Assembly (NCBI RefSeq): GCF_947179165.1
Contig: NC_077242.1
Coordinates: forward strand, 24,009,097 to 24,073,096
DNA: 64,000 nucleotides
Direction of reading: 5' to 3'
Origin: Solanum dulcamara
Lineage: Eukaryota; Streptophyta; Magnoliopsida; Solanales; Solanaceae
Numbering within the stretch: the stretch's first letter is position 1; the number at the start of each line of letters is the position of its first letter. The position numbers were made by a program, and so were the translations under genes. Shown here one piece after another: positions 11,364 to 23,559 of the stretch. Below the pieces are notes generated by a model. That model worked only from the letters and a program-made list of their open reading frames with translations. It was not told where the DNA came from and made no database searches.

Positions 11364-14297
11364 TGTAATGAACCTCAAGGTCATTTTTGGATTAAAGCAT
11401 TCACTTAATCGTTTAGAGTATTCCTTAGCGATCCCAAGTCATTTATGACTTGCTGGCACTGACAGTTCGTTTGGTCATTCATTTGGATTTTAGGCCTGTT
11501 CCCCTATTATGGAGCTTTTATAACTTGAAAAGTTGATTTTAGTCATTACTTTAGATAATCAACCTTAGAATAAAATTTTGATGGTTCCATCAACTCTAGA
11601 ATGGTAAATTTAGGCTAGTAGTATGGTCAACTTGAGTATCGAGGCAATCAATACGAGTTTAGGGTCATTTGGCGCTTTAGCCTTTGAAATTTGGCCTAAG
11701 GTTGACTTTGGTCAATATTTTTGAAAAAGCTTGAATGAAAATTCTGTTAGTGCATTAAATTTGAAATGTCGAGTTTGGTCTAGAACGATCCTTCGTTTGC
11801 TTCCCTGTCGGGGATTTTTGAACATGGCAAAAGTTGGGTTGTAGTAGTTGCTGGTGCAAACCTGTTTGTGCTTCGCATTCGCGAGACCCCTGGCCCCATT
11901 CGCGGTAGCCAATGGGCTAGACCTCTGTGATTGCAAAAGCCCAACCGCGGTCATGGAGGCTTGTGACTTTGCCTTCAATGTTCGCGAAGGCCAACCCTTG
12001 TGACCTCCGTATTTGTGAGCCATAGCGGTCGCGTTCACGAAGGTCATTTTCTTGATCTTTTAATGAGAGGCCAAGGTCGAACTCAACCTTTCCTCCATAT
12101 TTTAAAACGTGATTATTCCCTCATTTCTCCACCAAATTTAGTGATTTCTCAACCAAATTTAGTGATTCAAAGTGCTATAGGTCCGAAATTATTGAGACTA
12201 CTTGGGTTAGTGATTGGGAAGTATCAGAAAAGCTTCATTTGAGGTACATTTTGTGAAATACATTTTGTCCTGTAAGCTTTAAAAGTGGAAAATTATGATT
12301 TTTATGTATGTCATCATTTGGGATGATTCGACCTCCGAATCGTGTTCCTTTTTGGAACACAAGTTCAGAGTAGTGTGCAGGACCTTTTTACGGAGTTAAT
12401 TCCAAAAAATTTAGAGCGGGTCCCACATTCTCGTTTTTTGACTCTAAAATTAGTCTGTCTCCAAATTTAGTAATTTTTGTGTTAAAATGATTGTATTGAT
12501 GTTGTGATTTTATATTTGATAGTGCGTCGGTGTTCTAAGACCATATGGAAGGAAAAAGCACTAGTTACTTGATTTAGAGCATGCACGATCAACCTACAGT
12601 AGACTATGGCTTTCCCCTCTTTAGACTGAGCATGCTTAAGCATTTGTATATTGAATTGTGTGAGATTTAGGGTAGTTGGGTGTCGAGCTAGCTTAATTCC
12701 TAGAAATCATGTTGTAGGCTCCTTTTCCAGGAAATTTGGGCTAATAAATCATGTCTCCTTCTATTGTTGATCATTTGTCCTTTGTATTGCATATTGTGTG
12801 TTTGGTTTATGTTTTTGGAAAGTATGTTTGTCCGTAGTCTAGGCTTAGACTAGTGATTTCCATAGATTTGAGTATTTTTGGTGTTGTTAGGCCTTGGAAC
12901 TTCTCCGACGTCGCTTCGGATGGCTTAGCTCCCTGTAGACTGATATAGTAGACCTGAGTCTGATAGTCTGGGCCTTATCTAGGAAGTAACACAGCTTTGG
13001 AACCATATATCCATAACTCTCTGATTCCATCGATCTCGTATCACTTGATTCTTGGTTCTAAAAGTCTATTTATCGATTCTGATTGGATGTGGTTTGGGCT
13101 GGAGTAATTTATTGATGGCACTTGGATTAGGGTACTCCCTGTGATGCTCAATTGGCTACTAATCTCAATTTTGACTGATTCGCCTCTACTCTTGGTTCAA
13201 CTCTCCAAATCACTGCACCGGGCACAGTTCAAATCCTTGCCTTCGTATTATCACCTCGGTTCAAGTCCCTGATTTTACTCAGCCATGGTTCAAGTCCACC
13301 ACCGCTTATCAGCCTTGGTTCAAGTCCATAGCTAATATTACCTCGGTTCAAGTCCTTAGTCTCGTTTACACGTGGTTCAAGTCCATGATTATCCTTATCC
13401 GTGTTTCAAGTCCTTGGTTATTCCAAATCTTAGTTCAAGTCCTTAATCCTCTTATATTTATTCTTTTCAAGTCCTTAACTCCTTCATGCTTCGGGTTCAA
13501 GCTTCAAGCTCGAAAGGGTTCAGTTCAAGTTTGCGGGATATTGTGACACTATTGGTACTACATCGGGTTTCTTCATTTTATTTCAACTATCTTTTCTCCT
13601 GTTAGGATTATGAGAGTCCGTTCGGGATGTTTCTTTTAGACTTGTGCACGAGCATACCCATCGGGTTTATGGGAGCCCAGAGGATTTAGCTAGATTCTCT
13701 CTTTCTTTTTGTGTGTGAGTACGCTCGTGTTTGTACCTATTTGATTTCTTGTTCCTGTGTCTAGTTAGGTTTAGTTTCTCACATTGAGTTTACTTTTGCT
13801 TTCCTTGCTCAGTAGTCCTATTATGCCTACTGGGTACCTGTTATTTTGGTACTCAAACTACACTCTACATTTGTTTTTGTGATGTAGGTCCAAGTTCTAG
13901 CTACCAGCATTGACCTCAAGCTAGTTGTAGTCTTGATGGTGAGGCTGAGCACACAGCATTCTAGATTTACCAGTCTCCCTCTTTATATATTTATGACTTG
14001 TTTTTTGCTATTTTAGATAGTCTTATTTCTGTGGTCCATTTTTTGAACTTGTACTCATTTCGTTAGTAGCTCTGTGCATGTGACTTCCAGTTTCTGGTAG
14101 AGGTCTTTTATTTGTATATATTTTTTATTTGCTTCCGTCCATTCATTTGTGTTCATGTTATGTTATTATTGGTTTTAGTTTAAATGTTGGTCTTCTACCC
14201 TTACATCCCATTACTCATAGTTTTGGGATATGGATTGGCTTACCTATTGGTGGGTCATAGTAGGAACCATCATGACTCGAGGATTCGGATCATGACA
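11364..14297 (+). mobile_element. Solo LTR B in the MULE, enlarged by a minisatellite
   Basis: It begins TGTAATGAACC and ends GGATTCGGATCATGACA. Flanking pentamers are CATAT (11359-11363) and CATGT (14298-14302), consistent with an aged 5-bp TSD. It is homologous to LTR A along most of its length but longer, mainly through the repeat array at 13195-13500. A likely promoter/R-region block with 'ctactgggtacctgttattt' lies near 13828. Confidence 0.8.
13195..13500 (+). repeat. Degenerate minisatellite in LTR B (core GGTTCAAGTCC)
   Basis: The core 'ggttcaagtcc' or a one- to three-base variant recurs roughly every 30-40 bp, about ten times, with the spacers between cores differing. Cores are visible near 13258, 13307, 13345, 13374, 13404, 13432 and 13466. 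It is absent from LTR A. Confidence 0.8.
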
Positions 14298-14520
14298 CAT
14301 GTACAATACTCAATGTCGTTATACAAGTAAGTTAAGTTTATTCTTATATAATAGTATATGTTGATTTATATACAGTTATACAATTTGGTTTATAATATAC
14401 AAATAATTCTACTTTACATAAGAATTTGTATATAATATCATTATTGATTGTATATATCTATATAAATAATTCTATAGTATATCTATATAATATCAGTACT
14501 GGTTGTATATATAGTTTAGT
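14298..14520. other. MULE host intron segment with direct repeat
   Basis: AT-rich host sequence resumes after LTR B. At 14464-14484 it contains aaataattctatagtatatc plus one base, which is repeated exactly at 18304-18324 on the far side of the organelle-like block; both copies are followed at a short distance by a 'cagtactggtt'-like word. A partial copy, 'aaataattctac', also occurs at about 14400. Confidence 0.6.
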
Positions 14521-15307
14521 TTGGCTAAAAAGGTGTGCTTCTAATCACACACATTTCGTAATAAAGGGTAAGAAAGTGAGCCGCTATGCTAGCAACCTTG
14601 GGAATACCACCTTGCACTAGTTTAGGTGATATCCGGGCCCTTTTAGAGGCAACAATTGATTCCCCTTGACTTTTAGTTGTTCGAGATTTGATGGACCGAG
14701 GTGAATCCTATCCTAACTTTTTCCTTTTTTATTTGGAATGGCAGTACTACGGACCCTCTACCATCCATTACAGTAGAGCCATTTTGGTCATTGAACAGTT
14801 CTTTCAAAACAATGGAAAAGCCCTGCCCTCTCCAACCAGTCAAGTAGATAGGACTTGCTAGGAATTGAATCAATAGGCTCAAGGCATGCCCCGTATCCAC
14901 TGCAAGAGTATTTAAAAATATCTGCAAAGCCAACAACGGGCACAATCGATCATAGATCCCACATGATGGGTTGTATTGGCTGCAAGCGGAACGTAGGCGC
15001 TTTAGGTATGTGTTGACATATACTCTCACTGCTTACTTTTCATATGTATATAGAGAGAACCTGACATTAAGCATTGGGGCCAACCAAATAAGAATGTTTT
15101 GGTGTCCCAGATCATTCAGACCTGTAGTTAGCTCAGCTTGAGCAGCACTTTACAATCGAAGAGAACAATGGGAGGTGAGCCCTGCAAGCACCAACTTGTT
15201 CGCAGAATGAAAGACTTGAAGCGGATAGATGGAAACTGGCATTTCCACTAGATATATCTCAATGGCTCCCCTCTAATTCAGGTTGGGATGCTTGATCCTC
15301 AGCCCTA
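14521..15307. other. Organelle-like (probable mitochondrial) DNA block, left part
   Basis: Base composition and texture change abruptly from about 14521: the sequence is markedly more GC-balanced, low in homopolymer runs and without transposon motifs. It resembles plant mitochondrial intergenic DNA in style. No organelle gene is recognised. The block resumes after an inserted repeat at 17161. The calling is compositional inference only. Confidence 0.4.
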
Positions 15308-17160
15308 TGATAACGCTCAATTACACCTCTGTAAAGATATATAGATGATCGTTAGAATTATATTTTACCCAACTAAGAGTCGAGGTCGAACCCACAGGGA
15401 ATAAGTTGAAACAAGCTCTATTAGCTATCACTATTCGGTCGTAGTTGCTACTTCCCAAAAATAAACTTGCATAAAGTAAAAGTGGGGGTTTTGATTTTAG
15501 GTTAGAACAAGTAACAATGCAAAGACAAGTAAATAAGATTAAAGTTGTAAAAAAATATGAAGGCTAGACTAGGATTGTGTTCCCCGTGACTTATAAGTTA
15601 ATAGGCTAATCGCATTCATGATATCGTTCAATGTATTACATGCAAAATATAGTGAGTTAGGTAACATCTAATTCACCTCCCGATACTTCTTAGATGTATC
15701 TCATTCATCTCCTCCCGGTCTCAGAATGTATACTTTACTAACCCTCACCCTGGATCCTAGAGTACTATCTCCTCCAGGTCTCAAGTAACTTAGATGAAGT
15801 TTATCCCTTCTTTCGAAGCCAGACTCTCCAAATTTCTGTTGTGAAGTCTTTTGCTAATCACTACCTCCCTCTCCGGAAAGTAATGAATACGGAAAATTTC
15901 TTAATGAATGCACTCACTAAGAAAGACTTTTGAATGAAGAAATCACAATACATGCAAAAATAATTCACAAATATCAATCCTACGTTTGCCTATTCTAGTT
16001 ATGTCGTCAGGGTTCCCACAACCCTAGTTGTGGGACTAGCTATGCATAATTATAAGTAAAGAAATAAGAAATTATGTATAATTCATGAAACAATACTTAC
16101 AAAGTGATTGAAAATCAACACAATAATCAAACAAAGTAAACTAGCAAGTAAAACTTGATTTAAGTCTCCAAAGATAGCCAAGAAACACAAGTTGTCGCGT
16201 TGTTCCTTTAGCTACTGCCCAGCGTGTGTTGTCAATGAAAAAAGACTCAAAAATATAGTTTAGGTCTTGTATAATACCATTCAAACAGTAGGGAAAACAT
16301 GGGAGAAGGAATCCCTAAACCTAGAACAAAATAAGGTATTTATAGAAGTCTAAAACTAGTCCTAAACCAACTAGGAAAAGGAAACTTGATGCACTTTGGA
16401 TTGCTCTGGACGGGATCCACCACGGCCAGTGCTGGGCACCACGGCTCATGGTGTCCTTCCTTGGTGATTGACTTAACCTTTAATGTCTGTCCATCCCACC
16501 ATGGCACTCACCACGGCTAGTGGTGAGGACCATGACTCATGGTAAGGCTCTTGGTGGTTGCCTTGGCCAAGTTGCCTCTTGCTTTGGCTCTTGGTGATTG
16601 CCTTGCCCTTGCCACTTTTTTAATTTGCATTTTGATGTTGGACACACCACCACGGTTCCCATCACACCAGTGGTGAGGACCATGGCTTATGGTGAGGCTT
16701 TCTTGGTGTGAACCTTAGACCAATTTCTTGGCAGCTTACATGGAAGCCTTCTTCATGGATAGGAGGTGCTTTTCACAGCCCATACTGCCTACCACGGACC
16801 ATGGTGTTTGTCTTGGTGGGCATACTTGGTCAAAACATGTTGATTTAATCTCCTAACACTCATTCCAAGGTCCTTCAAGTTCTGGTGAAGTTCGTTCTTT
16901 GAGCTCTCCTTTCAAGTTATCGCGAAACCTTGCCAAACTGAAGTCACTATATCACTTCTTGTATACTTTACTTTCCTTGTGACTTCACCTCAACACCAAG
17001 ATACCAACATCCTTCAAGATCAATCAAATTTCCACATGAACCATGCCACATACATCAATCCAAGCGTGCCTCAATTTCCCTGAAAAATAACTAAAAATAC
17101 ATATCAAACTAACAAAATGCGCTTGAGAACTTACAATAACTCCTTGTTTTGAGCATTATA
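15308..17160. mobile_element. 1.85-kb element with short TIR-like ends
   Basis: The left end reads tgataacgctcaattacacc and the complement of the right end reads tataatgctcaaaacaagg, sharing a TAAYGCTCAA core. The element splits the organelle-like block. It has no coding capacity that I can see. It contains a polypyrimidine/GC block at 16400-16800 in which words such as 'ccacggc' and 'tggtgaggaccatg' recur. The TSD is unclear (perhaps TAT). The superfamily is not assigned. Confidence 0.5.
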
Positions 17161-18302
17161 AATGTCATATTTTGGCGACACATCACCCTACCCCTTGAAA
17201 GTCAACTCAGTTCCCGTTAAAAAAGTTAGGATAGTTTCAATAGCCAGTAAGTTCCTACGTTCAAGCACCTCATATCTTTTTTGGGGCATCCAAAAGTGGA
17301 TGGCGCTTGGACATACAGAGGAAATGGACGATTCATTGAGTTGGAAAACTCATCACTACGGTGAGACCAACTCCAGCCAGTGGTGTTTCGTAGATCAGTA
17401 TGAGTATGAACTTCAGCGTGAAGTATCTTGCTTTCTATTATTTTTCCATTCAATTTGGAATACTTGAACGATTGATTCTTGTTTTTTATCTTCATTGCCT
17501 GAAAACGTGACAGGAGCAAAGGAAGGTCTCTTTCACCTAAGACCATTTGTATGAAGAAAAGAGTCTCATACAAAGGGTGGGAAGCACTAGAATCACTCCA
17601 CAGGAACTCATTTTGTGGTTTGCTTCAGATTTGGCATTCATTCCCCTCACATGCTAACTCATAGAAAGAAATAGAGTCAATCCATGCATGCAAGGTTGGC
17701 TAATCGTATGCAGCAGGCTCGAATACCCCTAGTTCTGGAAGGCACATGAGTCTGAACGCTATGTTGATGTGCAGAATAAGAGTTGATTAGAGTGCTACCA
17801 AGTTTTATTTTTGGTTGCAACCCGACTTTTAAAACATAAGCATTGAAAAAAACCTTTGGCTTTCGACTTTCTGCTTTGATAGATCTTTGCTCTCAAAATA
17901 GGGCAAAAAAGGTGTTTGCGAGAAAGAATTCAAAAAAGAAAGAAGATTTTGTCTAGCAAGAGAGACAGAGTGAGACCCATAAGCAAATGTGGGTTAAAAA
18001 ATACTTGTGTATGTCGGAGTTGAGAATTGGGGGGCCGCGCCCGCCCATTCCTGATAGTCGCAGCTTTGTCCGTTCCCTATTTTATTAAAGAATAAAAGGA
18101 AATTGATCTGACAACAGCCGGGAAAGATCCATCTCTTGTGCCTTCCCTCCTTTCTCACTTTGGAAAGGGGTTCTATGGAGCAAGTCTCCCATTGCTTTCA
18201 CAAACCAATGGGGACAACCCCCTCAAAAATGAGTTCTTTAACATATTTAGCCACTTCTCCATTTACAACATCATTCACCGAATATTGAAACCGGCGGACA
18301 AA
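17161..18302. other. Organelle-like (probable mitochondrial) DNA block, right part
   Basis: This has the same texture as 14521-15307, including 'ggggggccgcgcccgcccat' at about 18030. Both parts together form about 1.9 kb of unusual DNA inserted in an intron of the MULE gene, bounded on the right by the second copy of the 21-bp direct repeat. No open frame can be tied to a known organelle gene. Confidence 0.4.
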
Positions 18303-18386
18303 CAAATAATTCTATAGTATATCTTCATTTACAGTTAGTACTAGTTTCAAGCCTTTTTTACATATTTTTTTCAAAGTGAATTTATT

Positions 18387-19310
18387 TTTGGTCATCATTT
18401 TTTTAGGTTGTTAGATTCATACTCAATGAAGCCCCAAGCATACTCCACACATAGCAATTTTATATAAATATCGATATTATGGATCATTTCGCAAAGTATT
18501 TATCTGAATCTCAGCTGAAGTATTTTTGTGGAACTACATGTTTTGCTCAGTTGACTACCATGAAACTATGTCATGTTCAAGCACAATTATTTAGGTGCTT
18601 TATGTTGCGTGAATTGGAAGGTAGTTCGACAGATGCAATTCTCATCTACGTAAATGGCACCAAATTACTCTTCACCTGTAGAAGTTTTTCAATTATTTCT
18701 GGTCTCAAGTGCAATGAGGATGTTTCTGACTTTGTTTTTGACACTGCTGAACCATACAGAAACCTTTTTTCTGACTTTGTTTTTGACATTGCTGAACCAA
18801 ACATAATCCTTAGTCAGTACTTTAAAGGTAGAAATTTTATCGATAAACAAGACCTTATTGATAGTTTTACTGACAAGGTATGTGGTGATAATGATGATGA
18901 TGCATTGAAGTTTGCAATATTGTACTACATACATACATTCATTTTGTCTACGAAGCCGACTTGTGCAACAATAGATAGAATACATTTTGATTTGATTGAG
19001 GCTGGTAGATATATGGATTGCTCGAACTAGCCAAAACTCTCCATAAGAAGATGACACCCCAAGAAAAGTATTATAGAATTCATGGATACCCCCCTTACTA
19101 TGCCAGTGTGGTTTAACGAATGTTGTTCGAAGGTTGACCCACAGATTGTTGTCAAAATTTCTGACCACATCCCGAGAATTCTCAACTGAAAGACCAAAAA
19201 GAACAAGCCTCGCCTAGACTACTTCATGAAAGGAATGTTCTACGATGCAAATAATCCGATATCTTTTGTTCAGCATGTTAACTTAATTCAAAATGTGGAG
19301 TTGTGTATGT
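18387..19310 (+). pseudogene. MULE Ulp1-type gene, DUF1985 segment
   Basis: The frame from 18479 gives MDHFAKYLSESQLKYFCGTT, then FRCFMLRELEG, YVNGTKLLFTCRSFSIISGL, DALKFAILYYIHTFIL and HFDLIEAGRYMD. These are hallmarks of the DUF1985 domain found N-terminal to Ulp1 protease in Kaonashi-type MULEs. Upstream, SYSMKPQAYSTHSNF is readable in another frame, so a frameshift precedes 18479. Downstream the frame breaks at 19028-19030. Resumed text IPRILN is followed by a TGA where the family has tryptophan (19183-19185). A 45-bp tandem duplication from 18727 repeats SDFVFD-AEP. This is a dead copy. Confidence 0.75.
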
Positions 19311-19426
19311 ACTGTTCAATGCTCTTATACAAAATTAACCTCTTTAGTAGAGTTATACAATTATAAACATAAAATTATGACATTAGTTACACTTAGTGGT
19401 ATACCATTTTTGTTGTCTTCACTGTA

Positions 19427-21757
19427 GAGATAAATATCAAAAACACAAACAAACTATCACCTATTTTTGAGTTTCATACCTAAACTATCACTTATTAGTT
19501 TGAAAACACACACTCCAGTGGTGTGTGTAATACACTCTCTCTTTTATTTGAAAAAATCTTGTCACACGGCATTGTACATGAATAAAATATTCCACCTAGA
19601 CAAAATAAAATAAACTTTTAATGTTAGTCAAAAGTTAAAGATCAAACTATTACAATCCAAAAAAGAACAAAAAAATAATTATTTTTTACAAATAAAATTT
19701 AAAATATTTTTTTCACCCAACTCTACAAGCCCCTACCTCATCCACCCTATCCCCCACCTCCTGACAATCATCCGCCCTTTTGATTTTTTTTTAAGTTTCT
19801 TTTATAAAATATTTTTGAAATATTCTGCCTTCACCTCCTCCCCCACTCCTTTCTAAAAAAATGATATTATTTTTTTCAAAAAAATAAAATTCTACCCACG
19901 CAATCTAACCCTCCGCTTCTAATTATTTTATTTTATTTTTATATTTTTCTTTTTTTGTGTTAGATATGTATGTACGTATATTTTTAGAAAAATATTTTTT
20001 TCTATTTGTACATCGAATATAACAAAAATAAAAATTTTATTTAATTTTTTTTGCAGCAAGTAACAAAATGAGAAAAAAGTTAAAATCGAAGGATTAGGTG
20101 GGTGGGATAAAATTATTTCTTTTTAAAAAATTAAAACAATATATAAATTATTATATGAAAAGGTGGGGGAGATGAAGTAAGAATTTCTTTTAAAAATTTT
20201 ACAAAGAAAATTAAAAATAACTAAAAATTATTTCTTTTCAAAAAATAACTAAACCCTAGTTTGGGTGGAAAAATCATGAGTTTGGCCTAGGGTTTTGGAT
20301 TTGCATATAATCTGAAAATATTTAGGCCATTTGTGATTGATTTTATATTATACCATTATTTTAGACCAAGAACAAGCTAAAGTTTCATTAAAGGAGTCAA
20401 GGCTCGCGATCAGACTTCTGCAACAGTTGCTTGACGCCCAGGTAGGCTAGATTTCTCAATTGAGTAGTTATGAATCTGTTCCCATTGCATAATGTATCAA
20501 AGATTGATGGAAGATTTCATGTTTAGGCCTTCTGTTGTGATTGATATTCACCTTGTGAAACTGTACATTTCTCCTGAAATGGTAAATTGATAATGTGTTC
20601 ATATATATTCCTAATTGAATTATGTTATGGGTGTTAGATGCATCCGCATAGTAGGTATGAGGTTATGGTAAATAGTGGAAAGCAGTCAGTGTGTTGTTAA
20701 TGGAAATTAATGACTTAAAGTCGGTGATTGTTGATGTCCTATAGGAACATGGGTTAAAAAGAGGATTGGAAGGTTTTCAGAGATTCTGTCTCCAAGCAGG
20801 CCGCCCTAACGGGAGAAATTCTGTTGTGGGGAGGCCGCCAGAGCGGGATAAGTTCGGCCATGGCGGGGAAGTAACGGTTAGGAGGTGAGATTTAGTCCCC
20901 CTAATATTTTCCTCTTCCAAGTGAGATGTTAATTATCCTAAGGCCATGTGATGGTGTGAAACTAATTATAGTAAACGGGTTAGACGGAGTTAGTCCTGGC
21001 CTGTAGTTTGAAAACTTCTCTATGTGATAAAAGGGCTAGGCCTTGATTTATAATAGAGTTGATAGCAGACCAATTAGAAAGGGTGAAATTTAGGCTTGAA
21101 CGACTTTAATGAGGTTAATGGGAATGATAAGAGTTTTGCATAAGGTTTGGTGGGGAATCTCTTAAGAGCGTGTTTCCTTTTTGTCGATTCCTTTATATTA
21201 TGCGGTGGTTATCTGATTGACCGATGATGTCTACCAGTATGTGTTGTTGGTACTGATACTATTCTTACTATGACACTTGGCATAGTCTGGTTGCAGGGTC
21301 AGTGATGTTTCATAGGTGAAGACGAAGATGAGTCTCCAACAGCTTCTACTTTTCCTTCCTTATGGTGGGAGCTGCGTCTTGTTTTTATTTATATTCTATA
21401 TATTTAGAAGCTCTTCTACCTGTTTAGACTAGTATCCTTAGGGTGTTAAAAGTGTTTTCTTGTAATCAAATTGGAGTTTTAAAATTTTCATTTACGGTAT
21501 TTTCACTACTATTTTTTGCTATTAATGGCTTTTTGTCAAACTTCCGCATGTATTTTTGTAAGGGTTCTCCTATCTAAGTGTTAGATAGGTGCTCGGACCG
21601 CCCGGTGGGTTGGGTCGTGACAATTATACACACCATGATGAGGTGTATTTCTCAAACTAATAATGTATAGTTTAGGTATGAAACTCACACTCCCAATAAT
21701 TTAGGTATGAAACTCAAAAAAAGAGGATAGTTCAAGTGTGTTTTTGACACTTATCTC
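19427..21757. mobile_element. Long-TIR non-autonomous element, split by an LTR
   Basis: The left end reads gagataaatatcaaaaacac and continues with 'gagtttcatacctaaactat'. The complement of the right end reads gagataagtgtcaaaaacac, followed by 'gagtttcatacctaaattat'. The inverted repeats run for more than 130 bp. TA flanks both ends and may be the TSD. A related element at 46213-47376 has the same ends. No transposase is present. An LTR has inserted into the right part. Confidence 0.75.
20390..21622 (+). mobile_element. Partial solo LTR within the long-TIR element
   Basis: The 3' end GGGTTGGGTCGTGACA and about 1.2 kb upstream align with the complement of 1417-3290, including 'ggcatagtctggttgcaggg'. 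The 5' boundary is not visible, and about 500 bp of the LTR's 5' part appear to be missing relative to the other copy. Host TIR sequence resumes directly after 21622 ('attatacacaccatg'). Confidence 0.6.
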
Positions 21758-21851
21758 TATAAAATTTTTGTATATATATATATATATATATATATATAAT
21801 GAGGTCAATTTCTATACGCAGATCATTTTTCAAAATATAAGTCCAACTACT

Positions 21852-22233
21852 ATGGAAATTCAAATCCTCCAATTACCGCCTGAGTACATTGTGTCAGATG
21901 CACATGTTGATGGAGGTGAACACAGTAACCCTGTTGACTCTAACGATGATTTTGAAGATCCTCCAATATTAAGGAAGATAAAAGGAAAAGAGAAATTTGA
22001 TTGTGGTGCATCACCTGCGATGAAGAAGACAAGGCATTATGTTGTTGTTCTTGCCTAGAAGATACCAACCAATCCAGTGTCCAAACATCACACTGTCTCA
22101 CCACCTGTGAAGGCTTCGCCTATAAAGAAGCGGGGTAAACACCCTCATCATGTTGTTGATAAGCCAGCAATCAACCAACGCGTGCAGTGAAAAAAATTTG
22201 ATGACACTACTGAATAACCATCAAACAACAAGT
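21852..22233 (+). pseudogene. MULE Ulp1-type gene, middle coding segment
   Basis: The frame from 21852 (MEIQILQLPPEYIVSDAHVD) is acidic and low in conservation. It passes a TAG at 22056-22058 and continues in frame as KIPTNPVSKHHTVSPPVKAS and KKRGKHPHHVVDKP, a lysine-rich linker. It ends at the hAT insertion: DDTTE, stop, PSNNK. The coding sense resumes at 31557 (SDFRISRNEF). In the family this is the variable linker between DUF1985 and the protease domain. Two or more nonsense codons make it dead. Confidence 0.55.
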
Positions 22234-22489
22234 TAGGGTTGGCCATTCGGTCGGTTCGGTTCGGTTTGTAAAATTCGGTTTGGTTTTTTGGATTTTGGTT
22301 TAAGAAAAGTATGAACCGAAACTAAAGTGAAATAAATTCAATTCAATTCGATTTTTGCAATTTCAGTTTGGTTTATTTCGGTTTAATTATTTGGTTTGAA
22401 TATCATTTTGGGCCCTTTTTTGTCATAATATAGATAACAATTTTCTTCGCAAACTGTCCTTTTCCTATAGTATATATAGTAACATATAT

Positions 22490-22858
22490 ATGGATCAATT
22501 GAAGCCAAGCTTTGTCAATTTGTCTCCCCTTACGCCATTAACATTTTTGGAAAGAGCTGTTGTAGCTTATGGAGAAAGTATATCCATTATTCCATTGTCT
22601 ATAACTCAACTACCTACACTTGGTCTCAAACATCAAAATAGGCCAAGCTGTTTCTGTTTTAGCTCCTAATATCCCAGCAAGTTGGAGCTCCAATTTTCTT
22701 TACCAATGGCTAGTGTTGTACTCAACAACATCAACACTCGTCTCGAAGCTAAAACTGTCTCTGTTCTACTCCAACATAGTGAATCTAAACTCCTATTTGT
22801 TGATTACCAACTATATTCTTTGGTACTTCAATCAATTTCATTGTTTCCATCTCACATG
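22490..22858 (+). pseudogene. Captured fragment of an acyl-activating (AMP-binding) CoA ligase gene
   Basis: The segment starts ATG at 22490: MDQLKPSFVNLSPLTPLTFL followed by ERAVVAYGES. After frameshifts and an apparent internal deletion near 22625 it continues as NIKIGQAVSVLAPNIPA, then LQFSLPMASVVLNNINTRL, SVLLQHSESKLLFVDYQ and LVLQSISLFPSH. The order and motifs (TPLTFLERA, APNIPA, NNINTRL, HSESKL-FVD) match the N-terminal part of plant acyl-activating enzymes of the benzoate/acetate-CoA ligase-like group. Only the first 130 or so residues are represented, without the AMP-binding P-loop. It lies inside the hAT ends, so it is read as gene capture. It is not functional as written. Confidence 0.8.
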
Positions 22859-23559
22859 AATCCATATATATATGTTACAATTTACATCACTCAATCCAAT
22901 TCAAAATTAGAGTGCCATCAACCAGAGAAATACCAAAACACTACTACAAATAAATTCCTTCTAAATGAACCCCTGCTTACACAAAACTACTTCACTGCTT
23001 CTTGTTAAAGAGAATAAAAAGAGAAGTAACAGATACATGAAACACCAATCACTAATTCACTATCCAAAAGCAAAACTACAAAAGTAAGAATAAGCATTTA
23101 GCTTTAGAGGAAACTGGATGATCTACGCTACTTATTGATTATCAAAAAGCGAACCCCCCGGCCACTTCAGGTTCAGGATGCAACAAAAAGCTAAGAGAAC
23201 AAGAGTATTAGACATCAACAACAATACAAAACAAAATCAGCAGTACAAAATAAGAACTAGTCAATCAGCAGTCAAAATAAGAACCAGCAGGCAGCAGTAC
23301 AAAATAAGAATCAGCATTCCAACTCAATCAAAAGAAAGTTGGCATTTCGGCTTGGTGTACATTCCTGTTTTCAGTTTCCAATTTCCACCATAGTAACATC
23401 TAAACTATAAATATTTCTGAGAGAAAATGAAACTCTTTAGAAATATACTGGATTCAGTTCCACTATGAGTCATATCTTAAAAAAAATATAAAAGGACTTG
23501 TTAGATATAAGTAAGATAAATAAAAAAATATTTTTGATATAATGAATACAAAATACAAA

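Noticed and set aside
14673..15029. 118-codon minus-strand frame in the organelle-like block
   Set aside because: I could not link it to any organelle or nuclear protein; probably chance.
17162..17573. Overlapping open frames of about 100-115 codons on both strands in the organelle-like block
   Set aside because: No recognisable domain, overlap on both strands and no supporting context.
23178..23393. Gln/Lys-rich 71-codon frame in the hAT (repeated 'cagcagtacaaaataagaa')
   Set aside because: It arises from a short degenerate repeat with about three units, not from a protein-coding gene.
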